The translations under genes and the position numbers were made by a program. Under the pieces are notes generated by a model, which was not told where the DNA came from, did no database searches, and worked only from the letters and a program-made list of their open reading frames with translations. This document shows positions 34,091 to 43,354 of a stretch of 64,000 nucleotides of DNA, piece by piece. The stretch covers positions 22,499 through 86,498 of the forward strand of contig CAJXBG010000003.1 in the NCBI GenBank assembly GCA_913050215.1. Direction: 5' to 3'. Position 1 is the first letter of the stretch; the number at the start of each line of letters is the position of its first letter. The stretch comes from an uncultured Gammaproteobacteria bacterium. Lineage in GTDB: Bacteria > Pseudomonadota > Gammaproteobacteria > Pseudomonadales > Azotimanducaceae.

Positions 34091-35935
34091 CTAGCCCAGT
34101 TCGCTGACAGCCCGAAATCCCATGGCCATCGCCGTTTTTGCATCGGCGCCAGGTGCCGAGTCGCAATTGGCAATCGTTATTCGGCCAAAAGGCTGACGCC
34201 CTATTTCTGTAGAGTTTCCAGGTCCGGCTAGCGTATATCCGTGTGCCCATCGATTAACGGATATGCTCGCCACATCTCTGTCAAAATTAAACGAGGTGGT
34301 TGGCAACATTCCGCTTAAATGACTCCGTATTTCTGCTTCGTAATCTTTAAATTGCAAACCCAGCATTTTGTAACGCGCCTCGCGAAATTGTTCGCCTATT
34401 TCAGCACCAACAGTTTCTCCATAGGGGCAACTAATCATTTGAATGATACATGGATCTTTCGGATTCTTAGTGTACTCGTAACCTCCCATGCTAACGGGAA
34501 AGTCCATTAAAACAGCCTGATGCATATTACCTGGAGACATGGCTACACCCATGCCGATCTCTTTTACAGCTTGCCAGTTTCTTAATCCGACTGTTGTATA
34601 CTGTAGCGGGCTTTTCGATTGCAGTTTCAACGCCGCCAACTGCTTCTCTGGCAGACCCGCGACAATGTGCGGAACCATCATGTTGTAACATGCCATCACC
34701 ACGGCTTTACCTTTCACACGGTATGACCGATTCCCGGCGATATAAGTCACAAGAACTTCACTTGCACTTTCAGCATCTCCAAGATGCCGAACATTAACGA
34801 CAGTGCTGTTCAGTCTGATTCGAGTCGAACTGTTGTTTTTATCCAACTCACCGTAGTTAAACCTGGCGAGCACAAGCGCCTCTGCATTATCTCCTTCTGC
34901 GACAGCCGGAATCATCTTCTTTACCAAAGCACGAGCGATGCCAGCGTTCCCATCTGGAAAATGGTAGATATACGGGTTGTCTTTATCGTATTCAGCAACA
35001 GGCTCGAAACCGAGCGCTCCACAACTTTTCGCCGAAGCAATAGACATCAGTTCTGTTGGTGCGCTACCCCAATCAATACCACTGTGTCTGGCCATTCTCA
35101 GCACGCCAGGGTCGTCAACGCCCAACGTGTCCTGAAGGTAGTCAAAATATGCGTGTGTCTCTATGTAACTGTCTACTTCATCGGCCGCCACCGGCAACAG
35201 GTGTAATCCACCATTTAGTACGCGCAGCAACTGCGCTTTTCCTTTTGGACTTAGAGGTGCCAGTTGCGCGGCTTCGACGTTTGAGAGCCTCGTTTGCTGC
35301 AGCCCATGAACATAATTTGGATAGTTGCAGTAAGGGTGTTTTACAACGGTATCAGTGCCAAACGATGCCTTATTGAAATAAGTGATGCCACCGAGGTCGT
35401 GTTTTCTATAAAAGTCTCTATCGTAGGATTCGCCAAGCCTATCTGTATCTACGCCAACGTCCTTGAACAGGTTCAGTATCGTTTCATCGGCACTGTTCGG
35501 TTCTACAATCGATTGTGAGCCCCCGTATCCAATCAGCGTCTGCCCGCCGATATTGTGCTCGTTCCGTTTAGCATGACCGCCGAAGTCATCATGATTATCA
35601 AGGATCAAAACCTTTTTATCCTTACCGTGTTTTTGTTGGTAAAAATAGGCAGCTGCCAATCCGCTAAGTCCACCACCGACAACGACGAGGTCGAAGTCCT
35701 GTTCAAGGTCAGTTGTCGACCCCCAGTCTGAGGCTTGTTGCCAGGCTATCCGGTGTGCATGATCATTTGACCCCGGATGGCTTCCCCTCAAACCTTGACG
35801 CGCAGGGGGATAGTAGCTTGGTTCCATGTGAGCCAAAATTTGTTGACCTGACGCTCGTGTCCCAAGCAAGGCACTTCCTGCAGCGATCAAGGATCCGTTA
35901 ACAAAATCCCTTCGTTTTATCTTATCGATCTTCAT
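34091..35935 (-). CDS. Tat-exported FAD oxidoreductase, spermidine dehydrogenase-like
   Basis: A FAD-dependent oxidoreductase of about 614 aa. The N-terminus has a twin-arginine signal (KRRDFVNGSLIAAGSALLGT), so it is exported folded with its cofactor to the periplasm. The conserved segments YYPPARQGLRGSHPGS and DFDLVVVGGGLSGLAAAYF resemble Pseudomonas spermidine dehydrogenase, which oxidises spermidine. I place the start at ATG 35935; in-frame ATGs at 35944 and 35959 are equally possible, as the AGGAG before 35935 is very close. Substrate could be a polyamine or another amine or alcohol; it was not inferable further. Confidence 0.83.
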   Translation of the reverse strand: MKIDKIKRRDFVNGSLIAAGSALLGTRASGQQILAHMEPSYYPPARQGLRGSHPGSNDHAHRIAWQQASDWGSTTDLEQDFDLVVVGGGLSGLAAAYFYQQKHGKDKKVLILDNHDDFGGHAKRNEHNIGGQTLIGYGGSQSIVEPNSADETILNLFKDVGVDTDRLGESYDRDFYRKHDLGGITYFNKASFGTDTVVKHPYCNYPNYVHGLQQTRLSNVEAAQLAPLSPKGKAQLLRVLNGGLHLLPVAADEVDSYIETHAYFDYLQDTLGVDDPGVLRMARHSGIDWGSAPTELMSIASAKSCGALGFEPVAEYDKDNPYIYHFPDGNAGIARALVKKMIPAVAEGDNAEALVLARFNYGELDKNNSSTRIRLNSTVVNVRHLGDAESASEVLVTYIAGNRSYRVKGKAVVMACYNMMVPHIVAGLPEKQLAALKLQSKSPLQYTTVGLRNWQAVKEIGMGVAMSPGNMHQAVLMDFPVSMGGYEYTKNPKDPCIIQMISCPYGETVGAEIGEQFREARYKMLGLQFKDYEAEIRSHLSGMLPTTSFNFDRDVASISVNRWAHGYTLAGPGNSTEIGRQPFGRITIANCDSAPGADAKTAMAMGFRAVSELG

Positions 35936-36249
35936 TCTCCTCATTGGCTTTATTAGCATTGACTCGAAAACACGATCTGAGGTTCACATCAAACCTTCAC
36001 AGACAGAAAAATGCACGACCTTTTACAGATAATGGGGTACGAGACGGGTCACTGGCGCGGCCTGACAGCTTCACTGTCTGAAACCTGATGTGAAATTACG
36101 CACAGAAGTCTTTTCAGTTGCTGATAGCAGCAGACAACATGACTCAAATGAGATGATGTGACATAAAGGGGAGGCGTTTTTCTTCCCAATCGTACGACTC
36201 AAGCAGATAGAATGATGCCCACGATAGTGAAGAAGGATATCTACAACAG
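35936..36249. other. 314-bp divergent intergenic region with inverted repeats
   Basis: No gene is supported between the Tat-flavoprotein and the methyltransferase. The distant 9-bp inverted pair TTCACATCA (35983-35991) and TGATGTGAA (36086-36094) and the hairpin GACAG-CTTCA-CTGTC near 36064-36078 are the only structure seen. A regulatory role is possible; nothing else is visible. Confidence 0.5.
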
Positions 36250-36894
36250 ATGAAGTCTGGCGATAGTTCAAAACATGCTGGTCTCAGCGACATATCCAAG
36301 AAGAGCGATGATGTTGCCCAATACTATGACGAATGGGCCAATGACTATAATGAGACACTGATGGATTGGCACTACGAAGCGCCATCAAAGATAGCATCAA
36401 TGTTGCGCTCAGCGCTTTCCTTGCAATCATCAATACTTGACGCAGGATGCGGAACTGGCTTAAGCGGCAACGCACTCATCGGCGCAGGTTTTTCGTCTAT
36501 TGACGGGATCGATGTTTCTGATCGTTCATTGGAAGTGGCTAGCAAATCTGGCGCATACAACACCCTACGTGTCATGGATATGCAACGGCTACCTTTAGAT
36601 ATCCCCGATGATTGCTACCAAGGTCTTGTTTGCGTCGGTGTATTGACGTACCTGACCGATAGTATTTCAACACTAAGGGAATTCTGCCGAGTGACGAGGC
36701 CGGGTGGATATGTAGCGATGACACAGCGTAGTGACTTGTTTACTGAACGCTCGTTTCAAGATGTTCTCGACACACTCGTAAAAGAAAGACTCATCGCCGA
36801 AGTTCACACATCCGAACCGCAGCCTTACCTCCCGGATAACGCTGAGTTTGGAGAGGAAATTCTTGTGCATTACATTGGATATCGCGTCGTTTAA
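36250..36894 (+). CDS. Class I SAM-dependent methyltransferase
   Basis: A 214-aa methyltransferase. Motif I is LDAGCGTGLSGNAL, preceded by VAQYYDEWANDYNETLMDWH, the N-terminal helix typical of the Williams-Beuren/UbiE-like group. Motif post-II is QGLVCVGVLTYL and a Gly-rich RPGGYVAM follows. It would methylate a small molecule or lipid; no substrate can be read. It stands alone, rightward. Confidence 0.88.
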   Translation: MKSGDSSKHAGLSDISKKSDDVAQYYDEWANDYNETLMDWHYEAPSKIASMLRSALSLQSSILDAGCGTGLSGNALIGAGFSSIDGIDVSDRSLEVASKSGAYNTLRVMDMQRLPLDIPDDCYQGLVCVGVLTYLTDSISTLREFCRVTRPGGYVAMTQRSDLFTERSFQDVLDTLVKERLIAEVHTSEPQPYLPDNAEFGEEILVHYIGYRVV

Positions 36895-37048
36895 CGTATC
36901 TGATACCTATTGAAGGTTCGCAGGCAAACGTTGTCGTCTCTTACCTATGAGAGTTGCGAGGACTACCCAAAATAGCCACATGCAGAATCATTAAAATACG
37001 AACTGTAAGCATCGCGACAAACTGGTGTAATTCAACGGTGGTGATACC

Positions 37049-38257
37049 ATGCCACTGATTAAATCAATTGTGAACCAAACGAGGGACTCTGTGTCTGCTG
37101 TCAAACCCCTGAGCGGCCTTAACGTTATCGACTTTTCAATGGCCTACGCCGGACCCATTTGCGGCCGCATGTTAAGTGACTGCGGTGCCGACGTGATCAA
37201 AGTCGAGCCTTTGGGTGTCGGTGATGGTGTACGTGGTGACGCTCGCATATTTACCCATTTCAATGCAGGTAAGCGTGGCGTTCAGATAGATCTTTCCACC
37301 TCAGAAGGTCAACAGCTGGCACTTGGGCTGATTGACCAGGCTGACGTCGTCATCGAAAACTATCGGCCCGGCATCATGAAGCGGTTTGGACTGGACTATG
37401 CTTCGGTCAAAACGCAATGTCCCAGCCTCGTTTATTGTTCCATCTCCGGTTTTGGCCAAACCGGGCCAGCCGCGCAACGAGCGGCGTACGCACCTATTGC
37501 CCATGCTGCCAGCGGATATGATACCGCGCATATGAACGCACAGGTCCACACTGACGATTCGACAAAGGCAAGGCCTCCAGCGTCCGGCATCATGATCGCC
37601 GATATGCTAACTGGCGCCTATGCTTTTGGTGCTATTCAAACGGCATTACTCGGCCGCTTCAATACAGGGCTGGGTGACTATATTGATGTCACAATGATGG
37701 AGTCAATGATGACGTTGATTCCTGCTCAACAGCAAGCGGCACAGATAGCTGACTCACCGCCGCGAGGTGGATTCTTGCCTATTAAGGCGAAAGACGGCTA
37801 CATCATGGCTTGTATTGTCACGGATAAGAACTTTGAGGGCTTATGTCACGTGATTCACCGTGAGGATTTGCACCAAGATGACAGGTTTGAACGATTCAAT
37901 CGCATCAAGAATCTCCATCACCTCGTAGTAGAAATTGAGAAGTGGTCAGTTACACGCACGATTGCTGATTGTGAGGCTCAACTTAATTCAACTGGCGTGC
38001 CTTGCTCACGATACAATGCTGTCGAAGATCTATTCAATGATCCGCAGTTACAGCATCGTGGGACATTCTCGATCGCCGAGGACGAAGAGGGTGAGTACTT
38101 TGTGCAAAACTTGCCATTTCAACTCGCTTCTCAAGGTGAGGCGACCCTACCTGTTGCACCTGAAGCTGGAAAACACACTGACAGTGTTTTGAAAGACAGC
38201 CTGGGGCTCGATATCGAGACAATTTCTACGTTACGCACCAATCAAATTGTGAGTTGA
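37049..38257 (+). CDS. CaiB/BaiF family (class III) CoA-transferase
   Basis: A 402-aa class III CoA-transferase that would activate a carboxylic acid by moving CoA from a donor. Family segments: LSGLNVIDFSMAYAGPICGR, MLSDCGADVIKVEP, the LVYCSISGFGQTGPAAQRAA motif and IMIADMLTGAYAFGAIQTAL. The first about 15 residues are poorly conserved and the real start might be GTG 37091, close to where homology begins. It may feed acids formed by the nearby BVMO and other oxygenases into CoA-dependent degradation (inference). Confidence 0.9.
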   Translation: MPLIKSIVNQTRDSVSAVKPLSGLNVIDFSMAYAGPICGRMLSDCGADVIKVEPLGVGDGVRGDARIFTHFNAGKRGVQIDLSTSEGQQLALGLIDQADVVIENYRPGIMKRFGLDYASVKTQCPSLVYCSISGFGQTGPAAQRAAYAPIAHAASGYDTAHMNAQVHTDDSTKARPPASGIMIADMLTGAYAFGAIQTALLGRFNTGLGDYIDVTMMESMMTLIPAQQQAAQIADSPPRGGFLPIKAKDGYIMACIVTDKNFEGLCHVIHREDLHQDDRFERFNRIKNLHHLVVEIEKWSVTRTIADCEAQLNSTGVPCSRYNAVEDLFNDPQLQHRGTFSIAEDEEGEYFVQNLPFQLASQGEATLPVAPEAGKHTDSVLKDSLGLDIETISTLRTNQIVS

Positions 38258-38315
38258 TGGTTGCGTTGAGCTAACAAGTGCACGCGTTAGCTGAACGCTT
38301 TTGAACACCTACTTC

Positions 38316-40142
38316 TCATCCGATCTTAACACCATCAAAGGTCCCATTCTCACGCCATTGCTCGAGAATGCGAAAGAACTTGATGGGCCCACCGCCGTAA
38401 CCGCTGGTGAAAAAACCGTTAGGATTCGCCTGCTTTCCCTCATTGTTGTAATAGCCTGGCGTACACTCAGCGCGGAATCTCTCACCGAACCTAGAAGTGC
38501 GCTTCACTTCGTCCAGCCAACCCTGCTCTCCTTCTGGCGTTGCCTCTACTGTATGCTCACCACGCGTGCGAACTTCTGCCAACAAGTGTGAGATGTGTTT
38601 TGCCTGCTCGTTTAACGCATGGGGTACGTTCACGGTGACGGCCCCCTGAGTGAACCCAAGGAAGAAACAATTGGGAAACCCGTTGGTAGTAAAGCCATGC
38701 AGAGTCTTTAAGCCATCTTCCCATTTGTCGCTCAGCTTTTTACCTTCTTTACCGGTGACATCATATCCAGCACGACGCGTGTAGCTGGTGCCCACTTCAA
38801 AACCAGTCGCAAAAATCAGGCAATCCAGTTCGTGCTCCACACCATCGACCACGACGCCTTTTTCAGTCACTCGCTCAACACCTTTGCCCTGCGTATCAAT
38901 CAAGTGGACATTGGGTCGGTTATAGGTCGGGAGGTACTCGTCGTGAAAACATGGTCGCTTGCAGAATTGTCGATACCATGGCTTCAACGCTTCCGCGGTT
39001 ACCTCGTCCTCTATAATCTCATCGACGCGATCACGTACTCCATTCATTTTCTTATAGTCAGCCATTTTCATCAGCTTGCCTTTTTCCGCGCTGGTGAGGC
39101 GCCGGCCCAGCTTGCGTGAGGCTTCCTTTGCGGCAATGCCTGTTAGGTTGCGGAAAATGTCTGTCCAGCCGTCCTGCACCAGATCCTGGTCCTGATCCCC
39201 CCCACTCACTAGCACATTGAAGTTATCCATGCGCTCGTACTGCCAGCCCGAGTGCAAAGTTTCTGCCCACTCGGGGTCTGTTTCCCGATTGTTACGCACG
39301 TCTACTGAGGACGGGGTACGTTGGAACACTTTCAGTTCGCCGGACCACTCGCCCAAATGAGGAATGCACTGCACACCTGTGGCACCCGTACCAATAATAC
39401 CGACCTTTTTGTCTTTCAATTTTTCAAGACCACCACTGGCATCACCACCCGTATAGTCATAGTCCCAGCGGCTGGTGTGAAACGTGTGTCCTTTGAAGCT
39501 ATCAATACCAGGAATACCAGGCAGCTTGGGTCGGTTCAATGGACCATTAGCCATGGCCACATATCGCGCGCGCATTCTGTCGCCACGATTAGTGCTTACA
39601 ATCCAATACTCTTCTTTTTCATCCCATGTCAGGTCGGTAACTTCTGTCGACATACAGGCATTGTTGTAAAGGTCGTAGTGCTTAGCAATATTTTGCGTAT
39701 GCGCCATGATTTCCGGCGCAAACGAATATTTGTTTTTGGGAATGTAGTCTAGCTCTTCCAACATTGGCAAATAACAATAGGATTCAACGTCACACATCGC
39801 ACCCGGGTAACGGTTCCAGTACCAAGTGCCGCCAAAGTCGCCACCCTTCTCTATAACGCGAATATCCGTGAAACCTTGCTCACGCAGTCGCCCACCCAGC
39901 AGCAAACCGCCAAAGCCGCCACCAATGATCACAACTTCAACGGTGTCATTCAGCGGTTCGCGCGCGACCTTCTTCTCGTAAGGATCATCCACATAGTCTG
40001 AGAAATCGCCTTGCACCTCAATGTACTGCTCATTGCCATCATCACGCAGCCGCTTGTCCCGTTCAGCCAGATACTTCGCCTTCAGTTCATCCGGGTCAAA
40101 ATCTAGTTCGCCAAGCGTCAGCTTTATCACATCTTCCTGCAT
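38316..40142 (-). CDS. Long-type Baeyer-Villiger monooxygenase (CPDMO-like), paralogue
   Basis: A 608-aa flavin monooxygenase, closely similar along its length to the one at 31158-32963: the same N-terminal extension (LDFDPDELKAKYLAERDKR), VIIGGGFGGLL, the fingerprint FKGHTFHTSRWDYDYTGG and a GTGATG NADP site. The shared fingerprint with HTSRWDY marks the same subgroup. I start it at ATG 40142; TTG 40145 precedes it. It is a single gene, divergent from a PPOX-like gene, so it was probably duplicated and then placed in a different operon context. Confidence 0.93.
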   Translation of the reverse strand: MQEDVIKLTLGELDFDPDELKAKYLAERDKRLRDDGNEQYIEVQGDFSDYVDDPYEKKVAREPLNDTVEVVIIGGGFGGLLLGGRLREQGFTDIRVIEKGGDFGGTWYWNRYPGAMCDVESYCYLPMLEELDYIPKNKYSFAPEIMAHTQNIAKHYDLYNNACMSTEVTDLTWDEKEEYWIVSTNRGDRMRARYVAMANGPLNRPKLPGIPGIDSFKGHTFHTSRWDYDYTGGDASGGLEKLKDKKVGIIGTGATGVQCIPHLGEWSGELKVFQRTPSSVDVRNNRETDPEWAETLHSGWQYERMDNFNVLVSGGDQDQDLVQDGWTDIFRNLTGIAAKEASRKLGRRLTSAEKGKLMKMADYKKMNGVRDRVDEIIEDEVTAEALKPWYRQFCKRPCFHDEYLPTYNRPNVHLIDTQGKGVERVTEKGVVVDGVEHELDCLIFATGFEVGTSYTRRAGYDVTGKEGKKLSDKWEDGLKTLHGFTTNGFPNCFFLGFTQGAVTVNVPHALNEQAKHISHLLAEVRTRGEHTVEATPEGEQGWLDEVKRTSRFGERFRAECTPGYYNNEGKQANPNGFFTSGYGGGPIKFFRILEQWRENGTFDGVKIG

Positions 40143-40341
40143 CAAAGGATCTCTCTGTTTATGGTCTAATCGGACTATGAACTCATAGCAGACTCAACAG
40201 TTCAAGTGCTGTTTGCACTGTCATCAATCCGGTTTATTATGAGGCGAGTCCATTTTTAAACCCTAATTCTAAATGTGGGCTTTGCGTAAATTTGACGCTG
40301 ACCCTAACTCTTTTCCTGACTCACTCGAGCAGCGAGGTTGT

Positions 40342-40962
40342 ATGGCACACGAAATCACAAGCGAAGCGGCGCTCAGAGAGCGTATGGGTGATCCAGTTCA
40401 TGAGTTGGTCGTGATCAAGACGACGACTGTACTGACTGAACCCCTTCAGAGATATATCGCGCAAGCGCCATTTGCATGCATCGCCACTTATGGTGAGGAT
40501 GGCACCTGCGATCTGAGCCCACGTGGAGACCCGCCTGGCTTCGTCCGAATTATTGACGAGCAGACGCTATTTCTGCCAGAGCGCCCGGGTAACAAACGAT
40601 TGGACACTGTGATTAATCTCATCCACCAGCCTCAATTGTCACTGATTTTCATGATTCCTGGCACTCTGAATACGGTACGCGTTAACGGAACAGGTGTCGT
40701 GACGGTAGATCCCGCATTGCTCGCAGCCAGTGCTATCAACAACAAAATACCTGAACTGGGGATCCTGATTACTGTCGGAGAGGCCTACGGTCATTGTTCC
40801 AAAGCCCTTCGAAGGTCAAAACTTTGGCAACAAGATTTTCTCGCAGATAGTAATGTCCCAACCCTGAAAGAGATGATGGTTGCACATCTTGATTTGGATG
40901 AGGAAACCGGAGAGATGCTGGAGCAAGGTATCGCCCTGGACGTTGAAACCAGGATGTACTGA
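40342..40962 (+). CDS. FMN-dependent PPOX-type flavoprotein (MSMEG_1061-like)
   Basis: A 206-aa split-barrel flavoprotein of the pyridoxamine-phosphate oxidase superfamily, with the segments APFACIATYGEDGTCDLSPR followed by GDPPGFVRI, then FLPERPGNKRLDTVINL and RVNGTGVV, typical of the MSMEG_1061 subfamily. Cofactor FMN is likely, F420 possible. ATG 40342 follows GAGG; a longer frame upstream has no start signal. It is divergent from the CPDMO-like BVMO at 38316. Confidence 0.85.
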   Translation: MAHEITSEAALRERMGDPVHELVVIKTTTVLTEPLQRYIAQAPFACIATYGEDGTCDLSPRGDPPGFVRIIDEQTLFLPERPGNKRLDTVINLIHQPQLSLIFMIPGTLNTVRVNGTGVVTVDPALLAASAINNKIPELGILITVGEAYGHCSKALRRSKLWQQDFLADSNVPTLKEMMVAHLDLDEETGEMLEQGIALDVETRMY

Positions 40963-41019
40963 TTTCTTAAACGCCTTGTTACTTTTACGGCTAGCGCTTT
41001 CATCTCACGAATAATTCGT

Positions 41020-41766
41020 TTACCGCTGAACGACACCTAAATCATCGGCAGTGAAAAGAGATAGGGTATTACTCCCGGACACTACTTTATATAGCGTTTC
41101 GATTCTGTCGTTGCCCCAAAACACATGCTTGGCTTGTCCAGATTCAAAAACAAAAAAAGGCACTCCGAACACGCCATCAGCTTCGCTAAGCTTAGCAATC
41201 GTTACCATATCATCTTGATAGGCTCCGGAATCGCATGACGCTAACATTTCATCTGAATCAATCTCTAACGATTCAGCAATTTCTCTCAAAACATCTCGAT
41301 CCAACACGTTTTTAGGCGCAGCGCCATCAAAACCAAATCGGGCATTAAACACTGCGTCCGCAAAGACCCATCCCTTGTCCTGATCTTTTGCGTATAAAAA
41401 AGCATGATGCGTTAACGGCCAATTTTCAGCAGGCATTTTCAAACCAGCCTTTTCTGCACTGAAATCAAGATCCTGAGGAATTGCTAAGTTTTTTGCGAAA
41501 GTCTTTAAAAGCTCTGTATGCAACCCTGCTTCCTCTGCCTGTCGTGCCGCATCATTGAATACATATGAAAGCTTAAAAAGATTGTCTGTGGGGTTGTCCA
41601 TATGCCCGCCAAAAATAATCTCTGGCCAAATCGGCAGTAACTCAATATCAACCTGGTTAAAACACGCCAGTCGACGCATACGGTAGAGCGCAACACCCGA
41701 AAAGGGAGAACGAAACGAAAAATAGAATTTGATCTTAGTTTTCACAGCAGCCGGTTTTGCTCTCAC
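41020..41766 (-). CDS. DsbA-family / 2-hydroxychromene-2-carboxylate isomerase-like protein
   Basis: A 248-aa thioredoxin-fold protein without the DsbA CxxC. The opening KIKFYFSFRSPFSGVALYR is the signature of GST-kappa / 2-hydroxychromene-2-carboxylate isomerases, with the catalytic Ser in SPFS. The insert helix region and the ending EADGVFGVPFFVFESGQ support the family. It would use glutathione for isomerising an aromatic catabolite; substrate unproven. The start is a GTG with no clear ribosome-binding site. Confidence 0.83.
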   Translation of the reverse strand: MRAKPAAVKTKIKFYFSFRSPFSGVALYRMRRLACFNQVDIELLPIWPEIIFGGHMDNPTDNLFKLSYVFNDAARQAEEAGLHTELLKTFAKNLAIPQDLDFSAEKAGLKMPAENWPLTHHAFLYAKDQDKGWVFADAVFNARFGFDGAAPKNVLDRDVLREIAESLEIDSDEMLASCDSGAYQDDMVTIAKLSEADGVFGVPFFVFESGQAKHVFWGNDRIETLYKVVSGSNTLSLFTADDLGVVQR

Positions 41767-41835
41767 AAATTATCTTGGGAACCAACATACCATTTGGCTG
41801 AACGGGAAAACAGCCACTACCCTGACTCTTGCTGC

Positions 41836-43182
41836 CTAATCATGCTGGAATATGCTTTCATCACTGGTCGCTGCATCTAGGTCAAACCCTTGTTTTGCTA
41901 AAAATCGTTTTCGAACAGGATAATACGCGACAGCAATGACAGACCAGATCACCAGACTCCAAATGACGGTAGAGGACAGGTCTCTCGATAAGAAATAGAT
42001 GCCGACGAAGGTAGATAGTTCTGAGAATACAAACAAAGCCCATATCCACACCGGCTTCATGTTAAACATCGAGTTGGCATATTGCTCGGGGTATCGCGTG
42101 TGAATACGGGTGAGAGACCAGTAAACAAAAATCGAAGGTAGACTTGCTGAGATTGTCGCAGCCCGGGCGATATCTCCAATATCCAACCCAACAATCAGGG
42201 GAATCACGCCTACCGCCATCATGATCCCCAGGATGAAATAGGGTGCGCCAAACCTGTTCAGCCGACCAAAGCTTTCCGGTATCAATTGGTCCCAGCTCGC
42301 GACAATGAATGTCCGGGGCAATTGTATGAATTGGGAATTTAGTGTCGTGCATATCGCGAGTCCCGCGCCACCGACAAGAAAGTAAGTCATTGCCCAACCC
42401 GGTAAAAACTGCTCCCCGGCCACGGTAAGGGGTTTGTTGATCATCTCTTGCCAAGGTACAACGCCGACACTAGCCAGTGCCACAAATGCGTAGAGAACAG
42501 CAACAACAATGGTCGCTGTTGTCATTACAATGGGTATCACACGTCGCGGATTCTTCATTTCACCACTCAACCCGACAATCATATAGGCGCCCGAGGTAGC
42601 AAACTTGAGCAGAAAGATCGCAGTGACGAACCCGATGACACCTTCGGGCAACCAGGGTTGTAGCAAGCTAAGTTCAATTTTCGGCATGGCGAAACCAGCA
42701 TATATCGCTAATGCCGACACAAGAATCGCAACCAATGCGAACTGAACTTTGGCAGCAAGCTGTAACCCTAGAAGATTGGCGAGGAAAAGCAGAACGATCA
42801 CGCATATTCCCCACTGGTTGGCCGTCAATATTGGGAATAGCGGGTTGAGATAAAGACCAAAAGAGCTGCCATAAAGGCTAAGCGACACACTCGCCAGAAG
42901 GATCAGAGACAGAACGATAGAGCCTATCCAACCGCCACTGAGTCTCGAGCACCACGAATAGTAAGCGCCTACTGCTGGTAAGACGCTGCCTGCCATCATG
43001 ATTAAAATCGTTACAATAAGCACAAGCACGGCGGACAGCAGGTAAGCAAATATCACCGAAGGTCCGGTCATGCCAATAGCAATACCGGTTAAGGCAATCA
43101 CGCCTGCACCAATGATTTGACCCACTGCGATGAAAAACACATCCCAGCCCGACAATACCTGTTTTAGTGAATTTCTACTCAA
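41836..43182 (-). CDS. APC superfamily permease
   Basis: A 448-aa amino acid/polyamine/organocation-type transporter with about 12 hydrophobic segments. The first helix contains FIAVGQIIGAGVIALTG, the conserved glycine-rich unwinding region of the family. Function is uptake or exchange of a small organic cation or amino acid across the inner membrane. It lies between the DsbA-family gene and the CtBP-type dehydrogenase, with no clear operon partner. Confidence 0.9.
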   Translation of the reverse strand: MSRNSLKQVLSGWDVFFIAVGQIIGAGVIALTGIAIGMTGPSVIFAYLLSAVLVLIVTILIMMAGSVLPAVGAYYSWCSRLSGGWIGSIVLSLILLASVSLSLYGSSFGLYLNPLFPILTANQWGICVIVLLFLANLLGLQLAAKVQFALVAILVSALAIYAGFAMPKIELSLLQPWLPEGVIGFVTAIFLLKFATSGAYMIVGLSGEMKNPRRVIPIVMTTATIVVAVLYAFVALASVGVVPWQEMINKPLTVAGEQFLPGWAMTYFLVGGAGLAICTTLNSQFIQLPRTFIVASWDQLIPESFGRLNRFGAPYFILGIMMAVGVIPLIVGLDIGDIARAATISASLPSIFVYWSLTRIHTRYPEQYANSMFNMKPVWIWALFVFSELSTFVGIYFLSRDLSSTVIWSLVIWSVIAVAYYPVRKRFLAKQGFDLDAATSDESIFQHD

Positions 43183-43354
43183 GTTGGTTTTACTCCAAGC
43201 GGGTTTTAGTGATTAACCTCTGACACTTTTTTAAAACTACTCGATTCGTCATGCATTAATTGGACGGTACTGCATCAATATCATCGCGAACGCGGACGGA
43301 TAAGTCCACCCGCATCTTCGTACTCGGATATGGGTTGCACCCTGTTTTTGCCTG

